Positions 1-9,494 are shown, numbered from the stretch's first letter. The stretch: DNA of 64,000 nucleotides from Variovorax davisae (GCF_030316845.1 NZ_JASZYS010000001.1:434001-498000), one strand, 5' to 3'. The notes: generated by a model from the letters alone, not told the origin. Translations and numbers: made by a program.

Positions 1-1916
1 ACACCGGCATGGGCCTCGAGCGCCTGGCTGCGATCCTGCAGCACGTCCACAGCAACTACGAGATCGATCTCTTCGACGCCCTCATCAAGGCCGCGTCGCG
101 CGAAACCGGCGAAAAAGACCTGGGCCACAAGAGCTTGCGCGTGATCGCCGACCACATCCGCGCCACCGCCTTCCTGGTGGCCGACGGCGTGATCCCGTCG
201 AACGAAGGCCGCGGCTACGTGCAGCGCCGGATCGTGCGCCGCGCCATCCGCCACGGCTACAAGCTGGGCCAGAAGAAGCCCTTCTTCCACAAGCTGGTGC
301 CCGACCTGGTGGCCCTGATGGGCGATGCCTACCCCAAGCTGCGCGCCGACGAGCAACGCATCACCGCCACCCTGAAGGCCGAGGAGGAGCGCTTCTTCGA
401 GACCCTGGCCAACGGCATGGAGATCCTCGACGCCGCCCTGGCCGACGGTGCCAAGCTGCTGCCGGGCGAGGTCGCCTTCAAGCTGCACGACACCTACGGC
501 TTCCCGCTCGACCTGTCGGCGGACGTCTGCCGCGAGCGCGGCGTGGCGGTCGACGAGGCCGGCTTCAATGCCGCGATGGAAAAGCAGAAGGCCGCCGGCC
601 GCGCGGCCGGCAAGTTCAAGATGGAACGCGCCGTCGAATACGGCGGCGCCGGCAACGTCTTCACGGGCTACGAGCATCTCGAAGAGAAGGCGACCGTGGT
701 CGCGCTGTACTTCGAAGGTGCGCCGGTGCAGCAGCTGAACGAAGGCCAGCCGGGCATCGTGGTGCTCGACACCACGCCGTTCTACGCCGAGAGCGGCGGC
801 CAGGTCGGCGACCAGGGCGCGCTGGCGGCCGAAGGCCTGCAGTTCGGCGTCGAGGACACGCAGAAGATCAAGGCCGACGTGTTCGGCCACCACGGCACCC
901 AGACCCAGGGCACGCTGAAGGTCGGCGACGCGGTCACGGCCCGCGTCGACACCGAGCGCCGCGCCGCCACCATGCGCAACCACAGCGTCACCCACCTGAT
1001 GCACAAGGCCCTGCGCGAGGTGCTGGGCGAGCACGTGCAGCAGAAGGGCTCGCTGGTCGACGCCGACAAGACGCGCTTCGACTTCGCGCACAACGCCGCC
1101 GTCACGCCCGCGCAGATCCTCGAGATCGAGCGCCGCGTGAATGCCGAGATCCTCGCCAACCAGGCGACCCAGGCCCGGCTGATGGACATGGAGTCGGCCC
1201 AGAAGACCGGCGCCATGATGCTGTTCGGCGAGAAATACGGCGAGACGGTGCGGGTGCTCGACATCGGCAGCAGCCGCGAGCTCTGCGGCGGCACGCACGT
1301 GGCGCGCACCGGCGACATCGGGCTCTTCAAGATCACCAGCGAAGGCGGCGTGGCCGCCGGCGTGCGCCGGATCGAGGCGGTCACCGGCGCCAACGCGCTG
1401 GCCTATCTGCAGCAGCTCGAGGCCACCGTGCACAGCGCGGCCGCGACGCTGAAGACGCCGGCCTCGGAACTGCAGGGCCGGCTCGCGCAGGTGCTGGAGC
1501 AGGTGAGGGCGCTGGAGCGAGAGGTCGGCGCGCTCAAGGGCAAGCTGGCTTCCTCCAAGGGCGACGAACTGCTGGCGCAGGCGGTCGATGTCAACGGCGT
1601 CAAGGTGCTGGCCGCCAAGCTCGACGGCGCCGACGCCAAGACCTTGCGCGACACGATGGACAAGCTCAAGGACAAGCTCAAGACCGCGGCGATCGTGCTG
1701 GCGGCGGTCGACGGCGGCAAGGTCCAGATCGCGGCCGGCGTCACGGCCGACACCATGGGCCGCGTGAAGGCCGGCGAGCTGGTCAACTTCGTCGCCCAGC
1801 AGGTCGGCGGCAAGGGCGGCGGCAAGGCCGACATGGCGATGGCCGGCGGCACCGATGCAACGGGCGTCCCGGCGGCGCTGAAGTCGGTGCAGGGCTGGGT
1901 CGCGGAACGCCTCTAG
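1..1916 (+). CDS. alaS: Alanine-tRNA ligase, 3' part (5' end outside window)
   Basis: Charges tRNA-Ala in the cytoplasm and clears mischarged Ser/Gly. The frame is open from the left edge, so the catalytic core lies partly outside. About 638 residues are visible of a family usually near 870-880. The tRNA-recognition region is followed by the editing domain, with the zinc site as H-x3-H near nt 981-1003 and the C-G-G-T-H motif near nt 1281-1297. A C-terminal coiled C-Ala domain ends in a Gly-rich stretch ([15 protein letters not shown]), as in other AlaS. The methionine at nt 9 is internal, not a start. It ends 2 nt before the next gene. Identification is firm. Confidence 0.97.
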   Translation, partial: TGMGLERLAAILQHVHSNYEIDLFDALIKAASRETGEKDLGHKSLRVIADHIRATAFLVADGVIPSNEGRGYVQRRIVRRAIRHGYKLGQKKPFFHKLVPDLVALMGDAYPKLRADEQRITATLKAEEERFFETLANGMEILDAALADGAKLLPGEVAFKLHDTYGFPLDLSADVCRERGVAVDEAGFNAAMEKQKAAGRAAGKFKMERAVEYGGAGNVFTGYEHLEEKATVVALYFEGAPVQQLNEGQPGIVVLDTTPFYAESGGQVGDQGALAAEGLQFGVEDTQKIKADVFGHHGTQTQGTLKVGDAVTARVDTERRAATMRNHSVTHLMHKALREVLGEHVQQKGSLVDADKTRFDFAHNAAVTPAQILEIERRVNAEILANQATQARLMDMESAQKTGAMMLFGEKYGETVRVLDIGSSRELCGGTHVARTGDIGLFKITSEGGVAAGVRRIEAVTGANALAYLQQLEATVHSAAATLKTPASELQGRLAQVLEQVRALEREVGALKGKLASSKGDELLAQAVDVNGVKVLAAKLDGADAKTLRDTMDKLKDKLKTAAIVLAAVDGGKVQIAAGVTADTMGRVKAGELVNFVAQQVGGKGGGKADMAMAGGTDATGVPAALKSVQGWVAERL

Positions 1917-1918
1917 CC

Positions 1919-2938
1919 ATGGGGGGCGACGACGCGGCGCTCGACATCCTCGTGATGGGCGCCGGCACCATCGGCTCCTTCATCGGCGGCAGCCTGGCGG
2001 CGTCGGGGGTCCGGGTCGGCTTCGTCGGCCGGCCGCGCGTGCTCGGTGCCCTGGCGCTGCAGGGCCTCACGCTGACCGACCTCGAAGGCCATCGCACCCA
2101 TGTGCCGCCAGCCGAGCTGCGTCTCTACGAACGCGTCCCTGCCGATATCCGCCCGGCGCTGGTGCTGCTCACGGTCAAGAGCGGCGCCACCGCCGAAGCC
2201 GCGGCCGAACTCGGCGCGGCGCTGCCGGCCGGCACGCCCGTGCTGTCGCTGCAGAACGGCGTGGCCAACGCGCGCGTCGCCGCCGAAGCCGGGCCGGGCC
2301 TGCGGGTGCTGCCGGCCATGGTCCCCTACAACGTGGCCGAAGTCGGGCCCGCGGCCTTCCATCGCGGCACCGAAGGACGGCTGGCGGCCCGGGACGATGC
2401 GGCGCTGCGGCCGTGGGTGGCGGTGTTCGAACGGGCCGGGGTGCCGATCGACCTGCATGCCGACCTGCTGCCGGTGCAGTGGGGCAAGCTGCTCTTCAAT
2501 CTCAACAATCCGGTCAACGCGCTGTCGGGCCTGCCGCTGCGCGAGGAACTGCTGGAGCGCGGCTACCGGCGTTGCTTCGCGGCGCTGATCGACGAGGCGC
2601 TGGCCGTGCTCGGGCGCGCCGGCATCACGCCGGCCCAGCTGGGCGCGGTGCCGCCGGCGCGGATTCCGCCGATCCTGCGGCTGCCGACGCCGCTGTTCAG
2701 GCTGGTCGCGGCGCGCATGCTGCGCATCGACGCCCAGGCGCGCTCGAGCATGGCGGACGACCTGGCGCTGGGCCGGCGCACCGAGATCGACGTGCTCAGC
2801 GGCGAGGTGGTGCGGCTGGCCCAGAGCCACGGCATGCAGGCGCCGCTGAATGCGCGGATGGTCGAGCTGGTGGAGGCCTGGCCGGCCCGGCGCGAACGCT
2901 GGCCGGCGCGGCAACTGCTGACGCAGCTGGGGCTGTAG
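1919..2938 (+). CDS. panE: Ketopantoate reductase family protein (2-dehydropantoate 2-reductase)
   Basis: Likely NADPH-dependent reduction of 2-dehydropantoate to pantoate in coenzyme A synthesis. The 339 residues open with a Rossmann fold, GAGTIG at residues 14-19. The linker carries the expected catalytic lysine (QWGK, K190), followed by an N-L-N-N segment. The C-terminal helical domain has the S-S-M-x-x-D and G-R-x-T-E-I-D motifs typical of ApbA/PanE. Start ATG lies 2 nt after the alaS stop, so co-transcription is likely. Burkholderiales often carry several paralogues, and this one could serve another 2-oxoacid; the family call is safer than the exact substrate. Confidence 0.82.
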   Translation: MGGDDAALDILVMGAGTIGSFIGGSLAASGVRVGFVGRPRVLGALALQGLTLTDLEGHRTHVPPAELRLYERVPADIRPALVLLTVKSGATAEAAAELGAALPAGTPVLSLQNGVANARVAAEAGPGLRVLPAMVPYNVAEVGPAAFHRGTEGRLAARDDAALRPWVAVFERAGVPIDLHADLLPVQWGKLLFNLNNPVNALSGLPLREELLERGYRRCFAALIDEALAVLGRAGITPAQLGAVPPARIPPILRLPTPLFRLVAARMLRIDAQARSSMADDLALGRRTEIDVLSGEVVRLAQSHGMQAPLNARMVELVEAWPARRERWPARQLLTQLGL

Positions 2939-2944
2939 CGCGCC

Positions 2945-3691
2945 TCAGGACGCGGCGGCCGGCGCCACGCTGGCGCCCTGGATCCGGTGCCGCGCCAGCG
3001 CCTCGGCCACGAAGCCGCCGGCCTTCATCTCCTCGACGAAATCGGCCAGCGCGGCGGCCGCGGGTGCGCCGCGCGAGGCCGGCGTCCCCATGGCCTGCTG
3101 GATCACCATGAATCGGCCCGGCAGCAGGCGCAGGCCGGCGTCGCGCGCGGCCTCGGCTTCGAGCACCTGGCGGATGCCGGCCGCCACGTCGACCTCGCCG
3201 GCGCGCAGGCTCTGCATCACGCCCTGGGCACCTGGCACGCGCACGATCTGCGCCTGCCGGATCTCGCGCGTGAGGAACAGGTCGTAGGCGCTGCCGCTGC
3301 CGACCGCGATCCGCTGCCCCGCGCGGTCGACCTCGTCGTTGCCCTGCAGCGCCGAGTCCGCCGGCACCAGGTAGCTGCCTTCGATCAGCACATAGGGCGC
3401 CGTGAAGCGCAGGCCTTCGCTGCGCGCCGGGTCGATGGCGAAGAAGCCGATGTCGGCCTGCTCGGCGCGGACCGCATCGACCGAGGCCGCGGCCTTTTCG
3501 AAGACGACCAGCTCCAGCGCCACGCCCAGCCGCTGCGCGAAGGCGCGCGCCAGGTCGATCGAGACGCCGGCCGGCTCGCCGCTGGCGGGATCCCGGTTCG
3601 CCAGGATCGGATTGCCGAGGTTGATGGAGGCGCGCAAGGCGCCCGAAGGCGTGAGGGCCGAGACCACGGCCGGGGCGAGGGGAGTGCTCAT
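2945..3691 (-). CDS. Amino-acid-type solute-binding protein (SBP_bac_3 family) without signal peptide
   Basis: The 248 residues match the family 3 periplasmic binding fold: G-x-x-I-D-L-A-R-A-F-A near residue 44-54, F-F-A-I-D-P-A-R-S-E-G-L-R-F-T-A-P-Y near 84-101 and a C-terminal lobe ending after F-V-A-E-A-L. Such proteins bind polar amino acids for ABC importers. Unlike a normal family member, the N-terminus (MSTPLAPAVVSALTPSGALR) has no hydrophobic signal sequence and I see no in-frame upstream start that would add one. No permease or ATPase gene is adjacent. It may be a cytosolic ligand-binding protein or a cyclohexadienyl-dehydratase-like relative. Function is uncertain. Confidence 0.7.
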   Translation of the reverse strand: MSTPLAPAVVSALTPSGALRASINLGNPILANRDPASGEPAGVSIDLARAFAQRLGVALELVVFEKAAASVDAVRAEQADIGFFAIDPARSEGLRFTAPYVLIEGSYLVPADSALQGNDEVDRAGQRIAVGSGSAYDLFLTREIRQAQIVRVPGAQGVMQSLRAGEVDVAAGIRQVLEAEAARDAGLRLLPGRFMVIQQAMGTPASRGAPAAAALADFVEEMKAGGFVAEALARHRIQGASVAPAAAS

Positions 3692-3722
3692 CGCCCCGGA
3701 TTCTGCCGCAGCGCAGGCCCGG

Positions 3723-5030
3723 TCAGGCCACCGAGGGCCGCCGTCCCTTGCGGTAGAGGATCAGCGTCGCCGTCAGGCCGCAGGCCGCGGCCACGCTGAG
3801 CCACCAGGCCGGCGCCGCCTTGTCGCCGCTGGTCTCGATCAGCCAGGTGGAGATCGCCGGCGTGAAGCCGCCGAAGACCGCGGTCGACAGGCTGTAGGCC
3901 AGCGAGAAGCCCACCACCCGGACTTCGACCGGCATCACCTCGGTAAGGGCCACCACCATGGCGCCGTTGTACATGCCGAACAGGAACGAGAACCACAGCA
4001 GCACGTCCAGCATGCGGCCGAAGCTGGGTGCCGCGGCCAGCCAGTGCATTGCCGGGTAGGCCGTGAAGAAGGCCAGCAGCGTGACCGCCAGCAGCAATGG
4101 CTTGCGCCCGATGCGGTCGGACAGGGCGCCGCCGATCGGCAGCCAGATGAAGTTGGTGACGGCCACCAGCAGGGTCACGACCAGGCTGTCGCGCGCGCTC
4201 AGGTGCAGGACGGTGCGCCCGAAGGTCGGCGTGTAGACCGTGATCAGGTAGAAGGTGGTGGTGGTCATCGCGACCAGCAGCATCCCGCACAGCACCACGC
4301 GCCAGTTGCGCGCCATCGACTGGAACACCTCGCGCGTCGTCGGATGGTGCTTGCGGGCCTGGAAGGCCTCGGTCTCCTGCAGCGAGCGGCGCAGCACGAA
4401 GATGCAGGGAATGATCATGCAGCCGACGAAGAACGGGATCCGCCAGCCCCAGTCGGCCAGCACGGCCGGCGACAGCATCTCGTTGAGCGCGAAGCCGAGC
4501 GCTGCGGCCAGCACGATCGCGACCTGCTGGCTGGCCGACTGCCAGGCGGTGTAGAAGCCCTTGTGGCCGGGCGTGGCCATCTCCGACAGGTAGACCGAGA
4601 CGCCGCCGAGTTCGGCGCCGGCGGAAAAGCCCTGCAGCAGCCGGCCGAGCAGCACCAGCACCGGCGCCACCACCCCGATGGTCGCGTAGCCCGGCACGAA
4701 GGCGATCAGCACCGTGCCGCTGGCCATGATCGCCAGCGTGACGATCAGGCCCTTGCGCCGGCCGACCTCGTCGATGTAGGCGCCCAGCACGATGGCGCCC
4801 AGCGGCCGCATCAGGAAGCCGGCGCCGAACACCGCGAAGGTGAGCATCAGCGAGGCGAAATCGCTGCTGGCGGGGAAGAAGGCCTTGGAGATGTAGGTGG
4901 CATAGAAGCCGAACAGGAAGAAGTCGAACTGCTCGAGGAAATTGCCGCTCGTGACGCGCAGCACGGCGCCGAGCTTGGAGGCGCTGGCCGGCGGCGCCGG
5001 AGGGACGTTGGCAAGGGTGGCGGTGCTCAT
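3723..5030 (-). CDS. MFS transporter, metabolite:H+ symporter (MHS) type
   Basis: A 435-residue inner-membrane permease with about 12 hydrophobic segments. The MHS signature is visible as [12 protein letters not shown] in helix 1 and as R-P-L-G-A plus D-x-x-G-R-R-K-G in the first cytoplasmic loop, a pattern shared with citrate, shikimate and aromatic-acid proton symporters. I use ATG at 5030 rather than the longer frame because A-G-G-A-G-A lies about 6 nt upstream and the added residues look non-coding. It is divergent from the catabolic cluster across a 288-bp region with two dyads (5186-5281), so it probably imports that cluster's substrate. Substrate unknown. Confidence 0.85.
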   Translation of the reverse strand: MSTATLANVPPAPPASASKLGAVLRVTSGNFLEQFDFFLFGFYATYISKAFFPASSDFASLMLTFAVFGAGFLMRPLGAIVLGAYIDEVGRRKGLIVTLAIMASGTVLIAFVPGYATIGVVAPVLVLLGRLLQGFSAGAELGGVSVYLSEMATPGHKGFYTAWQSASQQVAIVLAAALGFALNEMLSPAVLADWGWRIPFFVGCMIIPCIFVLRRSLQETEAFQARKHHPTTREVFQSMARNWRVVLCGMLLVAMTTTTFYLITVYTPTFGRTVLHLSARDSLVVTLLVAVTNFIWLPIGGALSDRIGRKPLLLAVTLLAFFTAYPAMHWLAAAPSFGRMLDVLLWFSFLFGMYNGAMVVALTEVMPVEVRVVGFSLAYSLSTAVFGGFTPAISTWLIETSGDKAAPAWWLSVAAACGLTATLILYRKGRRPSVA

Positions 5031-5185
5031 GGATGTCTCCTGCGGATCTGCGGCCCGGTGGCCGCAAGGTCCGTCCATCGTAGGAGGCCAAGCTGTCGAT
5101 CAGCCGTCCTTGCGCTCGGGGTATGTCCCGCCCCGAGAGGTCAGGTCGTGCTCAGGGCTGCGGTGCTACCGCCGCATGTTTCCCA

Positions 5186-5216
5186 ATGAAACATAGGGTT
5201 TTTACCTATATTTCAT
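5186..5216. promoter_or_regulatory. 31-bp dyad in divergent promoter region (candidate operator)
   Basis: Two 12-bp arms, ATGAAACATAGG and CCTATATTTCAT, are inverted repeats with one mismatch around a 7-bp spacer. The site is AT-rich in otherwise about 70% GC DNA and lies between the divergent permease (start 5030) and Bug-protein (start 5319) genes. It shares the TTTCA/TGAAA half-site with the second dyad at 5247-5281. A binding site for the IclR-type regulator at 8636 is an inference. Confidence 0.55.
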
Positions 5217-5246
5217 CGAGGTTTCACGTTCTATTCTTCGTCCATC

Positions 5247-5281
5247 GTTTCATTACTAAATCAGTGATTCATTAGTGAAAC
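5247..5281. promoter_or_regulatory. 35-bp dyad upstream of the catabolic cluster (candidate operator)
   Basis: Two 17-bp arms around a single central base (5264) match at 14 of 17 positions; the outer bases are GTTTCA and TGAAAC. It ends 37 nt before the ATG of the Bug gene, a position suited to repression or activation of the cluster promoter. A further lone GTTTCAC sits at 5221. Which protein binds is not shown by sequence; the IclR-family product is the obvious candidate. Confidence 0.58.
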
Positions 5282-5318
5282 AGAGCGACATTTCCCCACC
5301 GCCAAGGAATCGCCTCCC

Positions 5319-6308
5319 ATGATGATCAAGAACACCCGCCGCCAACTGCTGGCGCTCGCGCTCTGCGCCGCAGCCGCCGGCGCCGCCGGCCCCGGTTGGG
5401 CCCAGGCCTGGCCGACCAAGCCGATCACCCTCGTCGTGGCCTATCCGGCCGGTGGCGACACCGATGCGCTGGCCCGGCTGTTTGCCGAGAAGCTCTCGGC
5501 GCGGGTCGGCCAGCCGGTGGTGGTGGACAACCGCCCCGGTGCCAGCGGCGTCATCGGCAGCAGCTTCGTCGCCAAGGCGCCCGCGGACGGCTACACGCTG
5601 CTGGTCGCGCCGAGCACCTTCTCGATCGCCCAGATCGTGCTCAAGACCGGCGCCGGCGCCGGCTACGACGTGGTGAACGGCTTCACGCCCATCATCCAGA
5701 CCGCGATGATGCCGTTGTTCCTGGTCTCGGGGCCCGGCAGCGGCGCCAAGAACCTGAAGGACATGGTGGCCGCCGCCCAGCGCAGCCCCGACCTGTCCTA
5801 CGCCAGCCCCGGCAGCGGCTCGCCGATGCACATCCTGGGCGAGATGTTCAACAAGTCGGCCGGCCTGAGCATCAAGCACGTGCCCTACAAGGGCGTCGCG
5901 CCGGCGATCAACGACGTGCTCGGCGGCCATGTGCCGCTGACCGTGGTCACCTACGGCCCGATCGCGCCGTACCTGCCGAGCGGCAAGGTCACGCCGCTGG
6001 CGGTGGCCGACCGGGCCCGCTCGCCGCTCGCGCCCAACGTGCCGACCCTGGCGGAGCTGGGCTACAAGGACATCGAGGTGGTGGCCTGGAACGGCATCTT
6101 CGGTCCCAAGGGCCTGTCGCCCGAGATCGTGAAGACGCTCAACGGCCATTTCAACGAAATCCTCAAGATGCCCGATGTCGCCGCCAAGATGGCGGTCTTC
6201 GGCGCCCTGCCGCTGGGCGGCACGCCCGAGACCCTGGCCAGGACCAACGCCGCCGACTTCGAACGCTTCGGCCGCGTGATCAAGGAACTCGGCATCCAGG
6301 CCGATTGA
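5319..6308 (+). CDS. Tripartite tricarboxylate transporter substrate-binding protein (Bug family)
   Basis: A 329-residue periplasmic binding protein. The signal peptide covers roughly residues 1-28 (K-N-T-R-R then a hydrophobic Ala/Leu stretch, cleavage near W-A-Q). The mature part starts W-P-T-K-P-I-T-L-V-V-A-Y-P-A-G-G-D, followed by V-V-D-N-R-P-G-A-S-G and H-V-P-Y-K-G, all hallmarks of the Bug/TctC family. These proteins bind organic acids, aromatic acids or amides for TctAB-type importers or for sensing. No tctA or tctB is in the window, so it is an orphan Bug as is common in Burkholderiales. It is the first gene of the catabolic cluster, behind the dyads at 5186-5281. Confidence 0.93.
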   Translation: MMIKNTRRQLLALALCAAAAGAAGPGWAQAWPTKPITLVVAYPAGGDTDALARLFAEKLSARVGQPVVVDNRPGASGVIGSSFVAKAPADGYTLLVAPSTFSIAQIVLKTGAGAGYDVVNGFTPIIQTAMMPLFLVSGPGSGAKNLKDMVAAAQRSPDLSYASPGSGSPMHILGEMFNKSAGLSIKHVPYKGVAPAINDVLGGHVPLTVVTYGPIAPYLPSGKVTPLAVADRARSPLAPNVPTLAELGYKDIEVVAWNGIFGPKGLSPEIVKTLNGHFNEILKMPDVAAKMAVFGALPLGGTPETLARTNAADFERFGRVIKELGIQAD

Positions 6309-6324
6309 GCATCGAGAGCACGAC

Positions 6325-7140
6325 ATGACCCAGCCCAGCGGCACCCCCGACCAGCAGAGCCTGCAAACCCTTCTTGCGGAACTGCCCGCCAACCTGCTGG
6401 CCGGCCGCAAGGTGCTGGTCACGGGCGCGGCGCGCGGCCTCGGCCTGGCGTTCGCCAAGTGCATCGCGGCCGCCGGCGGCGCCGTCGTGATGGCCGACAT
6501 CCTGTCCGACCTGGTGCAGACCGAGGCCGAGGCGCTGCGCGCGGCCGGCTTCACCGCCCATGGGCTGGGGGTCGACCTGTCGGACCTGGCCTCGATCGAC
6601 GGCTGCGCCGAAGCGGCCGTCGCCGCGCTCGGCGGCCTCGACGGCCTGGTCAACAACGCCGCCATCACCAACTCCGGCGGCCGCGACGCCCATGCGCTCG
6701 AGATCGACATGTGGGACCGCGTGATGGCCGTCAACGTCCGCGGCACCTGGCTCATGAGCCGCGCCTGCCAGCCGGCGCTGGCCCGGAGCGGCCGCGGCGC
6801 GATCGTCAACCTGGCGTCGGACACCGCGCTGTGGGGCGCGCCGAACCTGCTGGCCTATGCGTCGAGCAAGGGTGCCGTGGTCTCGATGACGCGCTCGCTG
6901 GCGCGCGAGTGGGGCGGCGAGGGCATCACGGTCAACGCCGTGGCGCCCGGCCTGACCCTGGTCGAGGCCACCGAATACGTGCCGATGGCGCGCCACCAGA
7001 AATACCTCGAAGGCCGCGCGATCCCGCGCGAGCAGCAGGCTGCCGACGTCTGCGGCGCGATGCTCTTTGCCCTCTCCGGCCTGTCGCGCTTCGTGACCGG
7101 CCAGCTGCTCGCCGTCAACGGCGGCTTCGTGATGCACTGA
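6325..7140 (+). CDS. SDR-family NAD(P)-dependent oxidoreductase (intact active site)
   Basis: A 271-residue classical short-chain dehydrogenase/reductase. Cofactor motif T-G-A-A-R-G-L-G at residues 33-40, N-N-A-A at 110-113, then catalytic S165, Y178 and K182 with the standard spacing. It ends V-T-G-Q-L-L-A-V-N-G-G, the usual SDR C-terminal motif. It probably oxidises a hydroxylated intermediate (diol or alcohol) of the pathway, or reduces a ketone. It follows the Bug gene by 16 nt and precedes the cupin gene by 25 nt, so it is part of the same operon. Substrate not deducible. Confidence 0.9.
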   Translation: MTQPSGTPDQQSLQTLLAELPANLLAGRKVLVTGAARGLGLAFAKCIAAAGGAVVMADILSDLVQTEAEALRAAGFTAHGLGVDLSDLASIDGCAEAAVAALGGLDGLVNNAAITNSGGRDAHALEIDMWDRVMAVNVRGTWLMSRACQPALARSGRGAIVNLASDTALWGAPNLLAYASSKGAVVSMTRSLAREWGGEGITVNAVAPGLTLVEATEYVPMARHQKYLEGRAIPREQQAADVCGAMLFALSGLSRFVTGQLLAVNGGFVMH

Positions 7141-7165
7141 TTTTTTCGACCAAGGAGTAAACCCG

Positions 7166-7711
7166 ATGAGCGATTTGTCCGAACAACAGAAGATCGACGG
7201 CGCCGCCGACACCCTGGCGCAGCCCGAAGGCAGCAGCCTCCAGCAGTGGATGGAAACGCGCATCGCGCGCTATGCCACCCGCAAGTACGACTGGGACGCG
7301 CTCAAGTTCCAGGCCGACTTCGATCCCAAGTTCCGCCGCGCCCAGATGCGCTACGTGGGCACCGGCGGCACCGGCGTCGCCAAGGACGTGAACACCGTGC
7401 CGGCCGAGAGCTTCACCTTCTCGACCATGGTGATCCCGGCCGGCCACGAAGGCCCGCCGCACCTGCACACCGACGTGGAGGAAGTCTTCTTCCTGATCCG
7501 CGGCAAGCTCAAGGTCGTCATCGAGAAGGACGGCGAGCGCTTCGAGACCATCATGACCGACCGCGACCTGATCTCGGTGCCGCCGGGTGTCTACCGCGAA
7601 GAGATCAACATCGGCGACGAAGACGCGCTGATGTGCGTGATGCTCGGCGCCAAGAAGCCGGTGACGCCGACCTACCCGGCGGACCATCCGCTGGCCAAGA
7701 TCAAGCGCTGA
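7166..7711 (+). CDS. Cupin-domain protein
   Basis: A 181-residue protein with a single cupin barrel. Motif 1 is P-A-G-H-E-G-P-P-H-L-H-T-D-V-E-E with probable metal ligands H99, H101 and E105; motif 2 lies near residues 130-150, with the run I-S-V-P-P-G-V-Y-R-E-E. An R-A-Q-M-R-Y-V-G segment before the barrel resembles cupins found beside ring-cleaving pathways. It could be a metal-dependent dioxygenase, isomerase or ligand-binding auxiliary protein. A good ribosome-binding site (AAGGAG at 7152-7157) precedes the ATG. It sits in the catabolic operon between the SDR and the hydrolase. Activity unassigned. Confidence 0.85.
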   Translation: MSDLSEQQKIDGAADTLAQPEGSSLQQWMETRIARYATRKYDWDALKFQADFDPKFRRAQMRYVGTGGTGVAKDVNTVPAESFTFSTMVIPAGHEGPPHLHTDVEEVFFLIRGKLKVVIEKDGERFETIMTDRDLISVPPGVYREEINIGDEDALMCVMLGAKKPVTPTYPADHPLAKIKR

Positions 7712-7749
7712 CCTCCGGCATCGAGCACCCGCCCGTGAGCACCGCCGCC

Positions 7750-8607
7750 ATGAACCCCGCCGCGACCCCGCCGCCCGCCGAACTGGCGCGCCTCGATGCG
7801 TGCTTCCCCGCGCGCGCCGTGGCGCTGCGCGACGGCGGCCGGATGTCGGTGCGCGAATGCGGCAGCGGGCCGGCGCTGGTCTGCCTGCACGGCATCGGCT
7901 CGGGCGCCGCCTCCTGGCTCGACACGGCCCTGCTGCTGGCGCCGCAGGCCCGCGTGCTGGCCTGGGATGCACCCGGCTACGGCGCCTCGACGCCGCTGGC
8001 GCCCGCGCTGCCCAGGGCCGCCGACTATGCCGAGCGGCTGGGCGCGATGCTCGACGCACTCGACATCGACCGCTGCACGCTGGTCGGCCATTCGCTCGGC
8101 GCCCTGACCGCGGCGTCGGCGGCGCGGCCGGGCTCGGCGCTGGCCGCGCGGATCGCCCGGCTGGTGCTGATCAGCCCGGCCGCCGGCTACGGCGCGCCCG
8201 AACGCGCTGACGAGCGCCGCCGCGTGCATGCGCAGCGCACCGAAGCCCTGTCCGGGGCCGGCATCGCCGGCATGGCGGCGCGCGCCGACACCCGGCTGCT
8301 GTCGGCCGGCGCCGGCGAACAGGCCCGGCAATGGGTGCGCTGGAACATGGCGCGCCTGAACGAGGGCGGCTTGCGGCAGGCGATCGAACTGCTGTGCGGC
8401 GGCGACCTGCTGGCCGACCTGCCGCCCGCCATGCCGGTGCGGGTGGCCTGCGGCGCGCTCGACGTCGTCACGCCGCCGGCCGGCTGCGCCGAGGCGGCCC
8501 GCCGGTGCGGCGTTGTGCTCGAGCTGATCGCCGACGCCGGGCATGCCAGCTACGTCGAGCGGCCGGAAGCCGTGGCGGCCCTGCTGCGCGACGCGCTCGC
8601 CGCCTGA
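7750..8607 (+). CDS. Alpha/beta-fold hydrolase (meta-cleavage-product hydrolase-like)
   Basis: A 285-residue alpha/beta hydrolase. Oxyanion region L-H-G-I-G-S-G near residue 44, nucleophile in G-H-S-L-G (S115), acid in G-A-L-D (D238) and histidine in D-A-G-H (H265): a complete triad. In aromatic pathways such enzymes cleave the C-C bond of extradiol ring-fission products. That role fits here because a VOC dioxygenase is encoded downstream, but esterase or lactonase activity is equally possible. The frame is open far upstream through the cupin gene. I take ATG 7750; GTG at 7735 is an alternative and neither has a strong ribosome-binding site. Confidence 0.87.
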   Translation: MNPAATPPPAELARLDACFPARAVALRDGGRMSVRECGSGPALVCLHGIGSGAASWLDTALLLAPQARVLAWDAPGYGASTPLAPALPRAADYAERLGAMLDALDIDRCTLVGHSLGALTAASAARPGSALAARIARLVLISPAAGYGAPERADERRRVHAQRTEALSGAGIAGMAARADTRLLSAGAGEQARQWVRWNMARLNEGGLRQAIELLCGGDLLADLPPAMPVRVACGALDVVTPPAGCAEAARRCGVVLELIADAGHASYVERPEAVAALLRDALAA

Positions 8608-8635
8608 CCGATCCCAGATCCAACAAAGAGACACC

Positions 8636-9484
8636 ATGGCAACCAACGACATCGAATCGATCGAAGAGGGCGCGGACCGCTACAACGTGCCGGCGCTGGA
8701 GCGCGGCCTGCGCCTGCTGTGCGAGTTCAGCCGCGAGCACCGCTCGCTGTCGGCGCCCGAACTCGCGCGCCGCTTCGACCTGCCGCGCTCGACCGTGTTC
8801 CGGCTCCTGACCACGCTCGAGAACATGGGCTTCCTCGAGCGCGCCGAAGGCGGCCGCGACTACCGGCTCGGCCTGGCCGTGCTGCGGCTCGGCTTCGAAT
8901 ACCTGGCCTCGCTCGAACTGACCCAGCTCGGCACGCCGCTGCTGCAGCGCCTGTGCGACGAACTGCGCACGCCCTGCAACCTGGTGGTGCGCGACGGCCG
9001 CTCGATCGTCTACGTCGCCAAGGTCGCGCCGCCCACGCCTTTCGCCAGCTCGGTCACGGTCGGTACGCGGCTGCCGGCGCACGCCACCGTGCTGGGCCGC
9101 ATCCTGCTCGAGGACCTGACGCTGGTGCAGCTGCGCGCGCTCTATCCGGAAGACAAGCTCGAGTCCTTCTCGCCGCGCACCCCGGTCTCGGTCGACCAGC
9201 TGTTCGACATGGTGCAGGCCGACCGCCAGCGCGGCTACGTGCTGGGCGAGGGCTTCTTCGAATCCAACATCTCGACCATCGCCGCGCCGGTGCGCGACCA
9301 CAGCGGCCACATCGTGGCGGCGCTGGGTGCCACCATCACCTCGGGCCACATCGAGGAAAGCCGCATGGACGAGATGGTGCAGCGCGTGCGCCAGACCGCC
9401 GACGAGATCGCCGGCCTGCTCAACTACGCGCCGGCCGCCAAGGGCCAGGTGATTCCGCTGCGCGGCGGCGACCTCGCAGCCTGA
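8636..9484 (+). CDS. IclR-family transcriptional regulator
   Basis: A 282-residue cytoplasmic regulator. The N-terminal winged helix spans about residues 18-75 (V-P-A-L-E-R-G-L-R-L-L at the start, D-L-P-R-S-T-V-F-R-L-L-T-T-L in the recognition region). A C-terminal IclR effector-binding GAF-like domain covers about 90-265, with L-P-A-H-A-T-V-L-G-R and S-T-I-A-A-P-V-R-D typical of PcaR/PobR-like members. IclR proteins often control aromatic catabolism in response to a pathway metabolite. It lies inside the operon it probably controls, and the TTTCA/TGAAA dyads at 5186-5281 are candidate targets. Start ATG 8636 is favoured over the longer frame because that extension overlaps the hydrolase. Confidence 0.94.
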   Translation: MATNDIESIEEGADRYNVPALERGLRLLCEFSREHRSLSAPELARRFDLPRSTVFRLLTTLENMGFLERAEGGRDYRLGLAVLRLGFEYLASLELTQLGTPLLQRLCDELRTPCNLVVRDGRSIVYVAKVAPPTPFASSVTVGTRLPAHATVLGRILLEDLTLVQLRALYPEDKLESFSPRTPVSVDQLFDMVQADRQRGYVLGEGFFESNISTIAAPVRDHSGHIVAALGATITSGHIEESRMDEMVQRVRQTADEIAGLLNYAPAAKGQVIPLRGGDLAA

Positions 9485-9494
9485 GTCGACGACC

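Noticed and set aside
7246..8607. A continuous 453-codon frame that could look like a cupin-hydrolase fusion
   Set aside because: The first part is an out-of-frame shadow of the cupin gene, rich in Arg and Pro. The hydrolase domain begins only near 7750.
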